Counted from the stretch's first letter, positions 11,802 through 24,645 are shown. The stretch is DNA of 64,000 nt from Lasiosphaeris hirsuta (GCA_030549175.1 JAUKUA010000003.1:4898001-4962000); one strand, 5' to 3'. The notes: generated by a model not told the origin, from the letters alone. A program made the numbers and translations.

Positions 11802-14800
11802 TCACTCAAACTTGCCTCCGCCAAACAGCCCGCCTACGACCTTACTTCGGCCCTCGGCATCCTTCCACTTGCGAGCCTCGCGGCGGCGGTCGCTCTCGGC
11901 AACTGCCGCGCGCCGTTCGTTCTCGCGCGCAAAGTAGTTGATGCCCGACTGCTTACCGGCGGGCTTCTTGATCTTGATAGCGGCGTCGACGCTGTTGGTC
12001 GAGGCGCCGCGGCTAGTGCCGGTAGTCACGCCGGTGGACGATATGCCACTGGCGGTGGACGAGGTGGAGATGAGCGAGTTGGTGGTGGCGCGGCGCAGGA
12101 GGGCGGGAACCTTGAACGAGCCTTCGCGGTTGGAAGTGAGGGTATTTGTGCCGGTGGTCGGGGCGGCGAACGCGAGGCGGCTGGCGGCGGAGAGGGCCGA
12201 GGACGAGTTGCGCTTAAGGGAGATGCGGTCGACGATGGCGGCGCGACGGCGGCGGGGGTTGCGGTTCTCTTTGTTGCTGCTGCTTGTGCTGTTGCTCCGG
12301 CTGGGGCTACGTGAAGTCTGCGGGTGGGCGTCTTGGTTATCCTCGCCATCGCCGTCGCTATCGGAGCCGATCTCTGTTGCGGGGATGACGGATGAGGAAT
12401 TGAGAGGCTCATCGAACAGGTTGGAGAGCGACTCGCGGATATCACCAATGTTAGAGGGGCGCTTTCCATCCTTGGTGCGGCGGGGGTTGGTCTGCGGCTG
12501 GCTGTCGGGGATAGTTGGCAGGGTTTCGCTCTTGTCAGATGCCACCGAGCTCTGGCTCTCGAGACCGGGGACAGGAGGTGGAGGCGCAAAGATGAAGTCC
12601 ATGTCGTCGTCACTACCAACGTCCTCAATTGTCTTCAAAAAGGCTTGGTTGCGTGGGTTTTCAGCAACCTTGCTGATACGTTCGTCGGCGAAGAGAGCGC
12701 GTTGCATCTTGGCGAACTGCCGCCGCTTCAGACGGCGACGAGCCGAGCCTCCGTCATCGTCTTCGTCAAGCTCGTCCCAGTCGCCATTGCGCTTGCGACG
12801 TAGCATGCCCGTAGTGATATCGTGGAAGAGCTTTTCGACCTGCTTCTCATCGGAAGCACGTTCACGATCGCTGAGGAGATGTTAGCTTGCTAATTGGAAT
12901 AGTAGGCTAAGGGGCGGACATACGCATAGAAAGCGGCGAGCTTCCGCTCGTCACCTTCGTTATTCTTGGTCTCGTCATCAATCATCTCCTTGACGGATTG
13001 GTCATCCTCGTCACTGTCATCTTCGCCATCCACGCCACCAATGCCGGCATACTCATCCTCGGACTCTTCGGCCTGGTCCTCAACCATCTCGCGGGCCTTG
13101 CTCTTTTTCTTGTCGAACGCCTCAGCGGCCTTTGTTTTTTTCTCTTTAGCAGCGGCTTCCTTCAAGACCTTGAAAGCGCTGGCCGTGGACGTCGTGACGC
13201 CGAAGCCGAACTCGTCGGTCTCTAGGCCCTCCATGGGGTCCCCGTCCTCCCCCTCGCACTCCGAGGGGGGGGCTAGACTTGGCGCGGTAGCAAGGTCTGC
13301 TCGGCGCCGTAGCTTGCCGGTCCTCCTTACCAGTGGCGACTGGGCGTCATCATCTGCTTGGCTGTCATGCAGCTCAACAGTCTCCACTGTGGAGGCAGGC
13401 AGCTCGACAAAGCGCTGGGCAAGAGGTGAGAAGTTTTGGAAACCGCCATCCTGGGTTGGCTCAAGCTCAGACGCTTGCGTATCCGGGAGTAAATCAAGCC
13501 CCTGTGAGAATTGGAGGTGAATCCTCTGGCTTTCCGGGTCCTGGGTCTTCACTGTGGGTTGGCTGTCCATGATCATATCCTCACTTGCTTCTCCGCAAGT
13601 CTGCGAGAAGTTGGAATCTGGGAACGCGTCAATGTCGAAGGTGGGCATGGGCTGCGACGGCGTGCCAATTGAAGGGGCGGAGCCTGTCTGACTATCGTCC
13701 ATGGTACCTGCGAAGATTTGCGTGAGGCCGAGGCCCGCAGGACCAGCAACAGCAAGGCCGGGGATGAAGGTCTTGGTCGCGGAGCGCAACACGGACGTGG
13801 GAACATGGGGAGAAGCAGTATTTGGGGCCATTGGCGACTTTGGGAAGCTGGATTTTGGCCGCGGCGTCGCTTCAACAACACGTTGAGCGTCCTCATCTTC
13901 GTCATCTGAGAGGATGGTGACGTGTTTCCTAGGCCGCCTACGGGCCTGGTTTGTCGAAGTCACAACATACTCGTCCGAGTCTTGCTCAACGGCTGGCTTC
14001 TCGACGTCTCCGCCCTCAGACTCGTCGGCGCTCTCAGCGAGTTCGTCAAATAATATGGCAGCAGGTTCAGCTCCTTCGTCACCAGTATCCACGTCTTCGT
14101 CGTCGCCTCCTGCAGCATCCTCGTCTTCGGAGCCGGAAAGTTCCAGATCCGCAATCTCCCCATCCTCCGCATCATCCTGATATTCATCTTCGGTCCCCTC
14201 ATCACTATCGTCCCACTCCAGCGGGTCGTGCTCGCCGGCCGCCTTCCTCGCCTTCCGGTCCTCCTTGGCCGCCTCCCGCTCACGGTCCATAATCTCCTCG
14301 GCTTCCTTACGCGCTCGCGCCACAATATCTTCGACCTCGGCCAGCTCCTGCTCGCGTTCCTCGACAGTCTGCACATGGACACCTTTGGAACGAAGCATCT
14401 CGAGATGGCGATCGCGCTCAAGTTTGGCCTGCTCGCGAGCACGCTGCATCAGATTCGCCTGCAGCTCGCCGACTGAAATGACTGGCTGAGCCTGCTTCTG
14501 CTTGGGGTTTTTGTGGCCACCGGGAGGGGCAGTGCTCATCTTTTCTGGATCGTCGATGTGGGCGAGCCTGCGCAGTATATGCATCGAGCGCGATTCTTGT
14601 GCTTGGTTGACGGGGATGCGGTCGAAGATGGCGTCCAACTTGCTCTTGCGTGCCGGCTGAATTTGGAGGTCGTCGTCATCGTCATCCAGGTTGATACTGG
14701 CGTGGCTGGCTTGTGGTGAGAGTTTGACACGGACGTTACGCTTAATCCGCTGTGTACTGCCCTGAGCCCGCTCCTCGGCCTCAAAGTCTGCAGCTGTGGC

Positions 14801-15904
14801 TTTGCCTTTACCCTTATCGAGCTTCTTCGGGGCAACAGAGGCTTCTAAGGAAGCCTCTAGTGTCGGCAGTTCACCGTCCGAGTCTTGCTCAGCCACGCTG
14901 CCAAGCGGTGCCGTAGTCGCGGATGGCCCTGGAGCATTCTTCTCAACGGCTGGTGGTGAGCTGGGTGGAGTTTCGCCGTCCCTCAACTCGGCGTCCGTCT
15001 GCTGGGCGGCTGACCCCGGGGTTGTAGGCAGGCTGGAGGGAGGCGGTTCACTGGCCTCTACTACCCCCTCGGGCTTGAAGTTGAAGCGTTCAAACAAGGC
15101 AGACTTGTTAATCTTCTTCCTCACTTTTGCCTCGTGGGCCAATTGCAAGCTCCGGGTTAACCTCTGTGTCTCGCGGCTCATCTCCTCCATGGCTTTTTTG
15201 CTGGCCTTCCGCATGGGGCGTGCAGCCTCCTGAGTCAGCTTTCGGCCGCCTTCGTCGTCGGTAATATTGTCGTCCTCATCTTCGTCCACCGTGTCGTCCT
15301 CTAGAGCCGGCTGCTTCTGCGCGGCAAGACGCTCGGCCTTCTTGCGAGCCTCCTCAGCTTCGCGAGCCTTGCGTTCTCGGCGTTTCTTCTCTAGAAGGGC
15401 TTTGAAGCGTGGGTTCTTGGCCAAGGAGGTCAAACTGGGTATGTCATCGTCTTCGTCGTCGCTCTCTGCTATAGCGCTCCTCGCGGATGGTGAGTGAGGC
15501 TTGGCTGGTGAAACAAAGAGGCCGGGAGAGTCGGGTACAGGCTGCTCGACTGAATTAGGGCGTGGGGAGGCATTGCTCTGCTGGGATTTGGGTTCCGGGG
15601 TACTGCTTCGCTGTCGCTGCTTGAGCTTCCGTGGCCGGGTAGTCATAACTATATTCTCGTTGTTGTTGTCCTCGTTCGGGCTGTCTTGTGTGCCCCTTTC
15701 GGTCTCGGACCCAGACTGCGGTCGCTCGGTAGTCGCTGGCTGCATTCGAGCGGCAAGCCTTCCGCGAGGACGGAGAATGGCATCGTCCTCGGAGGAGCTC
15801 TCGCTTGTGGCATCGGACTGCTGGGTGACCGGAGGTTGTGTGGTGGCTGGCGACGCGCTGCGAGACACGCGCCCAGCGGTAGGAGAAGAACGCGGTGACG
15901 ACAT
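11802..15904 (-). CDS. mrc1: DNA replication checkpoint mediator MRC1 (claspin homologue)
   Basis: Exon 1 runs 15904 to 12924 and exon 2 12870 to 11802, with a 53 bp intron (12871-12923, GTATGT donor, CTCAG acceptor); the product is about 1349 residues. It is very acidic and Ser-rich. A helical basic region follows DDIPSLTSLAKNPRFKALL (about residue 170). SQ/TQ sites for ATR/Mec1-type kinases cluster near residues 760-830 (SQP, KTQD, FSQG, DTQAS, PTQD). The MRC1-like domain covers the last third, across the splice junction, where FYADRERASDEKQ continues into FHDITTGMLRRKR. MRC1/claspin travels with the replisome and relays fork stalling to Rad53/Cds1. The start at 15904 gives MSSPRSSPTAGRVSRS; the frame is open 24 codons upstream, so a longer start cannot be excluded. 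Exon 2 has an internal ATG at 12806 that could mislead an annotator into calling a separate gene. Confidence 0.9.
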
Positions 15905-16937
15905 GTTCGCACGCCAATTGAGAGATTTTGCCGTGGGGATGTTACTGCGAGATGTGCTCCCAAAGCATGGCTTCACTGACTACTTTGGCTTTGGCAAAAA
16001 GTTACAGGTGGGTTGTGTTCGAGGGTGTTGAGAGACGGGAATCCACTGCTTGATATTGTGTAGTGGGGAGCACTAAAACACGCGTGGCAGGCGCGTCGTG
16101 TGTAAGTGGCCCCACATTACAGGGATGCGCACACGCCCACCTGTCGCGACTTTCCCAGCCACCCTTTTCCCCTACCTGATGTGCCCCAGAAGATGCATAT
16201 TGTGTACCCGACCCCGTAATTACACGGAAGCGTATGCATGTTTCGTTTCTCACCGAGGGGCGAAACCAATTCACGGGCACCAAATCATTCCACTCACCAG
16301 GAGCTAGGTCGGCTACAATCTACATCAATTCTGATCATGATATACTTTGCCGTGATTGATATGTAGTCGGATGTATATACCAAGTAAAAGACCTCACTCC
16401 CTGACATGTCATCCCCCAACCCCATCTCCTGTCCCGTCCTCCCCAGCCTTGTCCCACCTGACTGCCTGCCATGAGAGAGAGTTTTTCGGGTATCGTTTCA
16501 TAAAGTACAACAAAGGCGCCCTCTCCGTAAAGAAAATACCAAAAACCAAACAACACCCTTCCCCTTGGAAGGGGCTGTGAAAACGAGGCAGGTTGGAGAA
16601 GAACGCCCCAGGATGTCCCTACCCCGACCAAATCGACGCCGTCGAGATATTAAGAAAATTAAATGTCGTCCCCTTCCCCACCCAATTTTGAGCCCAAACA
16701 ATCCAAGTTTGGTAAGTTGTACAGAGGGATAGAGGTCCAAGTAATCATCGTTGCCCCATGCCCAATGCCGAGATGCAAATGCCGACGAGGAAAAACGCCT
16801 TCCCCAGTTCTTTTTGAACAAACGCCACAAGCCCATCCTGAAATCCCAACTCCGTGTGTGAACTGCAACAAGAAACGCCCAAGGCAAGCAAGACGCATAT
16901 AAGGCTATGCCGTTGCCATTGCCGTCCGTCTCTGGTA
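15905..16937. other. Intergenic between MRC1 5' end and HFI1 3' end
   Basis: Both flanking genes run leftward, so this should carry the MRC1 promoter and the HFI1 3' UTR. A short open frame at 16663-16902 and others on the minus strand show no motif. I see nothing else. Confidence 0.4.
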
Positions 16938-18513
16938 CTAGCCAACCGCAAGGCACGAGTCCAGTACCCCGTCGAGAAAGTCTCCATCTGACGGCTCAGC
17001 TCCCTCCCACCATGTCTCGCTGTCGATATCCATATGGTCGGCGACTGTGTGGTTACCGACGCCATTAGGTATTAATGACTCGGGCTTCTTCCCATTGACA
17101 ACGACCGGAGCCGTGTTAGCCATCTCCACGTCTAAATCTGTTATCCTTTCGCGCCCGTCGATCCATGTGTGGTCGTCCCAGTCCTCAAGTTCTCCTTCCC
17201 TGTAGCCATAGATAATAGACCTAGCAATGACAGGGAAGTTGGACATGCCGCAGTCGCCCATCTCGAGTGCAATGCGCAAATCCGCCATGCCCAGCGGTCC
17301 CCGCTCACTCGCAGCCTTGGCCTCGATGGGCAGAAGCCCGCTCTTGTCGCGCGTAATCTCGCCCCGCTGAAAAGCCCTCTCCTCCTTGGCGAGCTGTTTG
17401 CGATACTTGTTCGTCTGCGGCCATGCACCGCCGGGACCAAAGCCAGCGTTACCCGAGTCGCCAGGTGCATTCGTTCGTGTACGGTTGAATATTGACCCCA
17501 CCACTTCCTTGATGAAGGTCTCGGTAGCTATCGACATGAATTGGGCAGCCTCGGACGCATGGCCCGCCACAAGCCCGGCTTCGTAGCAGAGCGGGAGCAT
17601 TCGAGCCTCGATATTACTAACGTCGGGGAACTCGCCAGATTCCACCGCTAATGGCTGCGCAAACCGTTTCCGAATCTCCAAGTCGAAATCTACGGCAAGG
17701 TATTAGCGATAGGGGTCTCTCTTGCGCCTAGAGGTAGTCATACTCATTCTACTCAGGCCACCCGCGCTTGCGGGCACCTCGGCCGTCTTGACCGTCTTCA
17801 CCCGGTTGTGGTCCGCAAAAGCAACGGCCAGGGACTCATATGGGTCAAACTAGAACAATCATTAGCTTTTCTGGCGCCAGACATAGCTCGTCAGGGCGAC
17901 TCAGGGGTCGGCATACGTCGTTATGGGCCAAATCTTTGATCCGCCTCCGATCTCGGGTTGGGAGTTGCATGACATCCCCCTTTAACCGCCGTTCTGTAGC
18001 ATCGCCCGATACTGGCTTGCTCCCGACTGTTGTCGATGGCTTATCGTTTGCGCTGACCCAGGGCGCAAGGCCCTGGTCGGGCATCTCTCGCGTGACATTG
18101 CCGTATATGGCAGCAATGAGTTGGTTGTGTAGATGTTCCTTTGAGCCATCGGGGGACGCGAGCAGGGGGTCTATGCGCTCGCTGAATTCGGGCTGGTTAA
18201 GTCGGCCTGAGAGAGGATGGCATTGTTAGCATTGCGAAGTCTAGATTGGAGTGGGCGCAACAATTGGGGGGGTCAAAGTACCGATCAGGAATTGTGTGGT
18301 GGCTTCTTTGTAGATGGTCCATCCTTCTGCGCCGATGCTTGACTTGAGCGCAGCATATATAGGTTCGAGGTCGATGCGGGCGGGTATTAATTGGCTGGTC
18401 TTGGGGGCTTTCTGCAGTGAGGGCACCGAGACATTGATAGACTTGTTGGATAGAATAGGTGTTGAGAGGTTGGCGGATGGCCGACTTAATGCGGCGGGGT
18501 TGATATCGACCAT
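16938..18513 (-). CDS. hfi1: SAGA complex transcriptional coactivator HFI1/ADA1
   Basis: Four exons on the minus strand: 18513-18282, 18206-17917, 17849-17744 and 17689-16938, with introns of 75, 67 and 54 bp, all GT-AG and frame-consistent; about 459 residues. The N-terminus [13 protein letters not shown] and the [16 protein letters not shown] segment match the filamentous-fungal ADA1 family. The core contains [19 protein letters not shown] (histone-fold-like region of the SAGA-TAD1 domain), [12 protein letters not shown] and [16 protein letters not shown]-terminal conserved stretch runs through [20 protein letters not shown] and ends at [15 protein letters not shown]1/ADA1 is a structural subunit of the SAGA histone acetyltransferase complex and pairs with TAF12. 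The start at 18513 is the ATG at the conserved N-terminus; the frame is open upstream with an Arg-Pro-His repeat that I take to be leader sequence. Confidence 0.9.
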
Positions 18514-19206
18514 GGTGGGAGGTCTGCGATGTGGGCGGCGATGTGGGCGGCGATAGAGCTGCGATGTGCTGTAAGCAGCAAGCTCAGGCGATGCAAAGAC
18601 GGCGTCGGAGCAGTCGCGTGCGGAAAGCAGCACAGTCGCGACGCGAAGCTGCAATCATTCGCGCATCAAATAGTAGCCCGGTGTCATGCGATCAGGTTTC
18701 CGGATTCAAATCGATGGATTCGGCATGCTGTCGCAGCCAAATGGATGGTGTTCTCGTGGCTTAGCCGAATCTGAGTGTGTCTAGTCTTTGGTTTCGGTTG
18801 TCGTTAATTTTTGCGGAGCCTCTTGCAGCGAGTGACGACCTGCGGCCGGTGCTGGCAAAAAGCGCGGCGGGAAGCCTGGCCGCCAGAGGTGGGGGTACTT
18901 CGTCCGGGAAGCAGTTTTGGAGGGGCACTATGTACCCACCTCTGGCCCCCCATCCCCTGAACCCTCCAATTCGGGGTCACCAGACGAACTCCAAAAGACC
19001 CCAGGTCGCGTCGCGTGTCTATCCCCCTCCAAATCCAGTTCAGACCGACACCGAGCCAGTCCACAAGTCGGCAAAAGATGCGCTGAGAAACACCGCAGCG
19101 GCAACTGTCGAATTCGATACCCAACAGCCAAAAGCACAAAACGCACCCGACGAACGAACGCGATAGTCCAGCCCAGGCAACTTGCAAGGACTGGCAAAAT
19201 GCAGCC
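18514..19206. promoter_or_regulatory. Divergent promoter of HFI1 and SPC98
   Basis: A 693 bp shared upstream region between two genes transcribed away from each other. It contains a short tandem duplication of a 12-base GCGATGTGGGCG-like unit at about 18526-18553, directly upstream of the HFI1 start. I found no gene in it. Confidence 0.5.
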
Positions 19207-22052
19207 ATGTCTAACGACCGCGGCCCCCGAGTCGCGAGTGCCATTCACAGTCTAATCGACCACTTGGTGCCCGGCGACCCCCAGGATGACAAGGACACGG
19301 CTGAAGAGAGACACGAGGCTTGCTTTCAGCTGGTACGCTCGGTGTTTGAACGGTGAGAAGCTTCCTAAAAAGAAACAAAATAAACACAGCAGCTAAACCG
19401 TTGCCCAGCCCTTGCTCCCCCGCCATTTCGTCCGATGTAAACCATGCATCAGATCTCATCAAGAGGAAGCTCATCCAGAGCAACCCGAGCCAGGCCCTGC
19501 GGTTTTCTAACCTCTACACCCGCCTTCTTTCGCTGCCCGTCCTCAACCAGAAATGGGCCATACTATATTTACTCTACCAGCTCTCCGACTCCCCAAGTCC
19601 AAACGAGCCCCTCCCACTCAGTCCCTTGAGACAGCCCGTGCAACGAGCGCCGCCTCGCCTAGCAGAGAAGTCTTCTAGGGCATCATCCTCCAAAGTCTCA
19701 ACATCTGCGCAGATACCAGAAGAGGAGGAGGCTTTCAATGACGCATTTGCGCCGGCCGGCTTGAAGAAGCTACCCACTGAGAAGTCGAAGCGCGGTCCAG
19801 ACGAGGAGCCACAGACTGGCCCAGCTGAGGATGCTTCGCCCAAGAAGAGCGCAAGGGACGTGTCGCTAAAGTCCACTCTCCTCGCCGATAACTCGGTTGA
19901 GTTCGAGCCGTCGGAGACAGCGCTCTTGCGCGATCTCCCCTTCACACTTCAGGGGCTCTCGTCTACGACTCTCCCGTTTTCTAAGGAAACATCCCTCAAA
20001 CTACCCCCCACGCTCCCATCCCCCATTATTTCTCTTTTACATACTCTAGCAGAACCTTCACTGCTATATAGAGGACTTGGTGCATTTATCAAGTCGCCAG
20101 CAAAGGGACTGCTGGGCCAAAGTTTGCGTGCCGCCATAAGCAATGAACTCCGCTCATATCTTACTCTCGTTGCAACTCTCGAAGGCCAAATTCGCCGTGC
20201 CCTATCGGAGCTCGACGAGACTGCCCCTCGTGGTGGTATTGGGAAAGCTGGCGTCACGCTAAAACGCTGCGTGGTATGGACCCGTGAGGCCACCATGGGC
20301 CTGCGGCTCATGTCACTGATCGCTGAAGAGAGCAATAGTAAGCAAGGCGGGCAGCTGATAACGCTGATCCACGGCTTCTCGACCTCACATGGTGACCCGG
20401 TTGTCGGCGCGTTCGCTGAACGGCTCCTTGCTGATGTAACGAGGCCATTTTACGATATCCTCCGGCGCTGGATATACGACGGAGAGCTCTCAGACCCCCA
20501 CTTAGAGTTTTTCGTCAGAGAACAAAGCCCCAACAACGAGGACCGGAAAGAATCGAAGGCTAAAGGCCAGGCCAGCGTATGGAATTCCAAGTACGAGGTT
20601 GTGGACGCGATGGTACCAAGCATCATCACAACCGATTTTGCACAAAAAGTCTTTCTTATAGGGAAGTCACTGAACTTTATCCGCCATAGCTGCGGCGACA
20701 GCCAGTGGGTCGAAGCGTACAGCAAGACGTCCTCCAAGGAACTCAAGTACGGCGACACGGCTACGCTGGAGACTTGGATCGACGAGGCGTACAAGACGAC
20801 GATGCAACGGCTGATGCAGCTTATGAGCACACGCTTCCACTTGTTCGACCACCTACAGGCACTCAAGAACTACATCCTCCTCGGCCAGGGTGACTTCATC
20901 GCGCTGCTGATGGAATCACTTGCGGCCAACCTCGACCGCCCTGCCGGCGCGCAGTACCGGCACACACTAACGGCGCAGCTGGAGCACGCCATCCGGGGCT
21001 CCAACGCGCAGTACGACAGCGACGAGGTTCTGCGGCGGCTCGACGCACGCATGTTGCAGCTTAGCCACGGCGATATCGGGTGGGACTGCTTCACACTTGA
21101 GTACAAGATCGACGCGCCCGTCGACGTGGTCGTGACCGAGTGGGGTAACCGGCAGTACCTCAAGGTGTTCAACTTCCTGTGGCGTATCAAGCGCGTGGAG
21201 TTTGCGCTGGCCTCAACATGGCGCAAGTGCATGACGGGCGCGCGCGGCGTGCTACAAACATCCGAGGAGGCGGTGCTACAAACATGGAAGGGCACCCGTG
21301 GCGTGCTGGCTGAGATGATCCACTTTGTCGGGCAGCTGCAGTACTACATCCTCTTCGAAGTCATCGAGAGCAGCTGGACCGAGCTGCAGAAGAACATCCG
21401 CAAGGAAGACTGCACGCTCGACGACCTCATCACGGCGCATACGCGCTACCTGACCTCTATTACTCACAAGGGCCTCCTCGGCGCCCGTCGAAGGCAGCAC
21501 CATGACGCGCTCAAGGAAGCAGCTGCTGGGCTCGGCCCCGGTGGCGCGGCGCCCACCCCCGCCGCCGACACCGAGGATCGTAATTCGTATATGGTACAGC
21601 TGAGTGAGCTGCTACGGACGATGCTCGCGTACCGCGACAGCGTCGACGGGCTGTACAGCTGGTCCGTGTCAGATTTTACGAGACGACAGGAAGTTGACGC
21701 TGTCGGGCTGACGCGGGCGAATAACAACGCCCACGCAGCCGCCGGTAGGAGCGGTAAGACCAAGACACCAACGGCAGAGGATGATCCCGACGAGGCCGGC
21801 GGTCTGGGAGGGCGCACCGGGCCCGTTAAGTCCGAGTTCCCGGCGCTCCAGGAACGTCTTAGGCAGCTCGGTTCTAGTTTCCGGACCAGGCTGCAGATCC
21901 TGCTCGGAGACCTCGCGTACCAGCCGGATGTCGATATGCGCTTCTTGGGCGTCTCGATGAATTTCAATGATGTGTACCAGCCGGTTAGGAGGAAGACGGC
22001 AAAGGGGGGCGTCATGGCGAGTGCGGGTGGAGGGTCTGCGTCGAAGGTTTAG
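19207..22052 (+). CDS. spc98: Gamma-tubulin complex component 3 (SPC98/GCP3/Alp6)
   Basis: Exon 1 is 19207-19352 and exon 2 19409-22052, with a 56 bp intron (GTGAGA donor, TTGCCCAG acceptor chosen because it is the only one that keeps frame); about 929 residues. Exon 1 encodes a helical N-terminus that continues into SDLIKRKLIQSNPSQALRF and FSNLYTRLLSLPVLNQKWAI, as in GCP3. The gamma-tubulin ring complex signature (GRIP1) starts near residue 220 with ETALLRDLPFTLQGLSS, then LLYRGLGAFI and LRSYLTLVATLEGQIRRAL. GRIP2 (about 510-900) includes FDHLQALKNYILLGQGDF, LEYKIDAPVDVVVT and YLKVFNFLWRIKRVEFAL. The protein caps gamma-tubulin at the spindle pole body and nucleates microtubules. The 3' end converges on URA4. 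Confidence 0.93.
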
Positions 22053-22542
22053 AGAGCTGGAGCGGGACGGGAGAGCGTTATGGGCGCGGTGGAGGAGGAG
22101 GGGGAGGAAGAGATTGGGTTGGGATTCTCTCGGGGGAGAGGGTTGGGGATACTGATCTGAAGACGGAGGGGATTGTTTACCAAGCGTTTACTTTTGTCCT
22201 TTTGTGACTGCATGGGAAAAGTTTCCTGGGGTGGCTGGAGGTACATACCTACCTTGGGAGGGGTTTCCCTGTTTGGGATGGCGTTTCCGTTTTGTTATAG
22301 CTCTAGCTGCAATACCCATGAGTTATGAGCGGTGCTAGGATGCGACTTTATGTGCCAGGATGATAGACCGCTTGAGCTGGTCGTGTAGCCGGCCTCCTAT
22401 TCAACCATATCCTACCTAGCACAAGCACACCCGCTTACGTGGCATGAGGAAATCTCTACATGACCTCATCATTCATTCTATTTTATGTCGTGAGCAGGCA
22501 CCGAGAAAGTGCCCCCGATCTCACGCGTCAAACCCAACGACT
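22053..22542. other. Intergenic between convergent SPC98 and URA4
   Basis: 490 bp with no open frame of interest. It should contain both 3' UTRs and polyadenylation sites. Confidence 0.5.
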
Positions 22543-23883
22543 CTATTGCCACTCGACACTCCACGTCTGCTCCCCCGCCCGAAATGGCACCACCTCGGCG
22601 CCCTCCCCCTTGAACGACTCCGCCACCGTCTGCCCGTCCCGCGTCAGCAGCACGTTGCGCGTTGCCGGCGCGACGCCGTAGAAGGCGCGGCCGTGCTCGC
22701 TCAGGAACCCGCGCAGCGCGGCCTCGGTCACGGCATCGGCGGCAATGTCGGAGCGTGCGATACCCTCCTCGAGGGCGGTTAGGACCTACAGGGGTGTCAG
22801 TATCAGGAAGGCAGGGAGGGAGGATGGAGGGACGGACGTAGCCGAGGGCGTAGGGCTGGGTGAAGACGCCGGCGGCGGTGTTGCCTTTGCCTCTCTTGGC
22901 GGTGATGTCGTGGGCTAGAGAGGTTTAGTTGGGAGTGAGAGGGTGGCGTTAGGGGATGGGGGAAGGCGTACGGGCGCTGTCGGTGCCGAGGAAGAATTTG
23001 CCGTTGCTGTTGACGACGGCGTCCAGGAGGGCGCGTCTATCCTGCGGGGTCTTGGCGGAGGGTTTGCAGTAGTTGTTCAGGTGGGGCGTTAGGATGGTTC
23101 GAGCAGAAGAGGACGAGGGGGACTTACGACATTGGCGGACCAGTCGTCCACTAGGAGGGAGAGGTGGTGGGCGGTCTGTGGATGTGTTAGCTGTGGCTGG
23201 AAAGGGGGCTCAAGGGCAAGGAGGTGGGTCGTACGATGGTGCCGACGACATTCTTGCCAAAGGACCTCACGGTCTTGACGCTATCGGCCGTGGTGCAGTG
23301 CTCAAGCACAATCTTGAGCTTGGGGAACCTCTGCACCAGGTCCATGAGCGTCGGGAGAAACTTGATCTCGGCATTCATGACGGTCACGTCGGTGGCGGCG
23401 CTGCAGGGAGCCTCGCCGTGCAGGTTGAGCACGATGCCCTCCTCCTCCATGGCCTTGAGAACCTCGTAGAAGGGCTCGAACGATACGACGCCCCATTCAG
23501 AGTTGGTGGTGGCGCCCTTGGGGTAGGCCTGTCGCGTATTAGTGAGCGATTATGTGACATGAGCAAGAAATGGACACCTTGACACCAGCAATGCCAGCCT
23601 TCTTAGCCTTACGGATCTCGTCGGGGGTGATGCTCGAGTGGAGATATAGAGACATGAGGTAGGTGACTTCAGGGTCGATGGCCTGGAGGTGGCGCTTATA
23701 CTCGAGGGCCTCGTCGACAGAGACGACGGGGCGCGGGGCAAGGTTAGGCATGACGAAGACAACATCAACACCAGCCTGTCGGATGGTCGGGGTGACAAGC
23801 TGCGCGATAGGGCCCGGGGCATTCCTGAGATGGACATGCATGTCTGCCGCTGCGGGCAGCAGGTATGAGTCCTTCAGGGGCAT
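22543..23883 (-). CDS. ura4: Dihydroorotase, class II (PyrC/URA4 type)
   Basis: Six exons fit the frame on the minus strand: 23883-23578, 23528-23235, 23175-23128, 23077-22972, 22914-22838 and 22785-22543, giving about 357 residues, the usual length. The enzyme closes carbamoyl aspartate to dihydroorotate in pyrimidine synthesis. Zinc and active-site motifs are all present: HVH near the N-terminus, the carboxylated-lysine motif GVKAYPKGATTNS across the first junction, LHGEAP, EHCTT, and GTDSAPHD across the fourth intron. Introns 1, 2, 4 and 5 are canonical (49, 59, 57 and 52 bp). Intron 3 (23078-23127) has a good GTAAGT donor and CCTAAC branch site, but ends in CCTG rather than AG; the next in-frame AG, 27 bases on, would delete NNYCKPSAK. 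The gene may therefore use a non-canonical acceptor, make a 9-residue-shorter protein, or carry a base error. It is divergent from the MFS gene. Confidence 0.9.
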
Positions 23884-24645
23884 GTTGGGCGAATGATGAG
23901 GGAGAAAAGGGGGGAGGGTGTATTTTCGGGCGACCACTTCAGATTTCTGAAATAACGTGGCTAGACAAGCGATCGAGGAGAAATATGAATTGAATCAGTG
24001 ATCCTCGTGAAGAAAACAATTTTTGGCGCTTGTCATTGAATGAAGCTCACGGGGTGGAGTTGTCGATGCAAGTCTCTTGGGTTTCTTGGCAAGGATTTCA
24101 GTCTAGTCGTAAAGACTAGGGTTAGGGTTATCGCGTACCGCCCCGGCCCACCGACCACAACTGGAATCGCTCACTCCCGGTCTCATATCTCAAAACAACG
24201 TCGGATGAATAAACAGACTGAAGCGCGCCTCACGCCAACCAATCCCTGACGCGGACAGAACCTTGCCATTTGTTCCTAGCGATCGGGACGATCTCCGGCA
24301 CCCGCTGCCCCGGCACCGATTTCCCGGGATCCACGAGCCTGCGTCACATCCGCTAGATAATACAGGGCTAGCTATAGGCGACAGGGCCTAGCAATCACGG
24401 GATCTGTTCGGGAATGACGTGTCTGAGGCCGGGGCCATTTTTACCCCGTACATCTATCTCGCTGCTGCTTTTGTTGCGAACATCATGACAGATACGGCGT
24501 ATAGGTGACCTGCTTTGCTTTCCGTTTGTGTTTCTGGCGTCTTTGTTCTGTGGGCGACGCGATTGAACGAGCTATTTCGTTGCCGAGTCGCCCAAGACTG
24601 ACTGACCGGCTAAACACGCTCTCAGACCGCTCCAAGGTTGGGGCA
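23884..24645. promoter_or_regulatory. Divergent promoter of URA4 and the MFS transporter
   Basis: 762 bp upstream of both genes. It contains a telomere-like direct repeat (two TTAGGG units) at 24116-24130. No gene is visible. Confidence 0.45.
24116..24130. repeat. Interstitial telomere-like repeat, two TTAGGG units
   Basis: TAGGGTTAGGGTTA is read directly. Similar two-unit copies occur at about 27185-27196 and 45441-45452. They are too short to be a true telomere remnant by themselves. Confidence 0.6.

Noticed and set aside
11802..12806. A separate 334-residue gene on the minus strand starting at an internal ATG
   Set aside because: Splicing at 12871-12923 joins it in frame to the upstream 2.98 kb exon, and together they match MRC1.
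22444..22782. Plus-strand open frames across the dihydroorotase gene
   Set aside because: They are mirror frames of dihydroorotase exons, which carry the conserved motifs.
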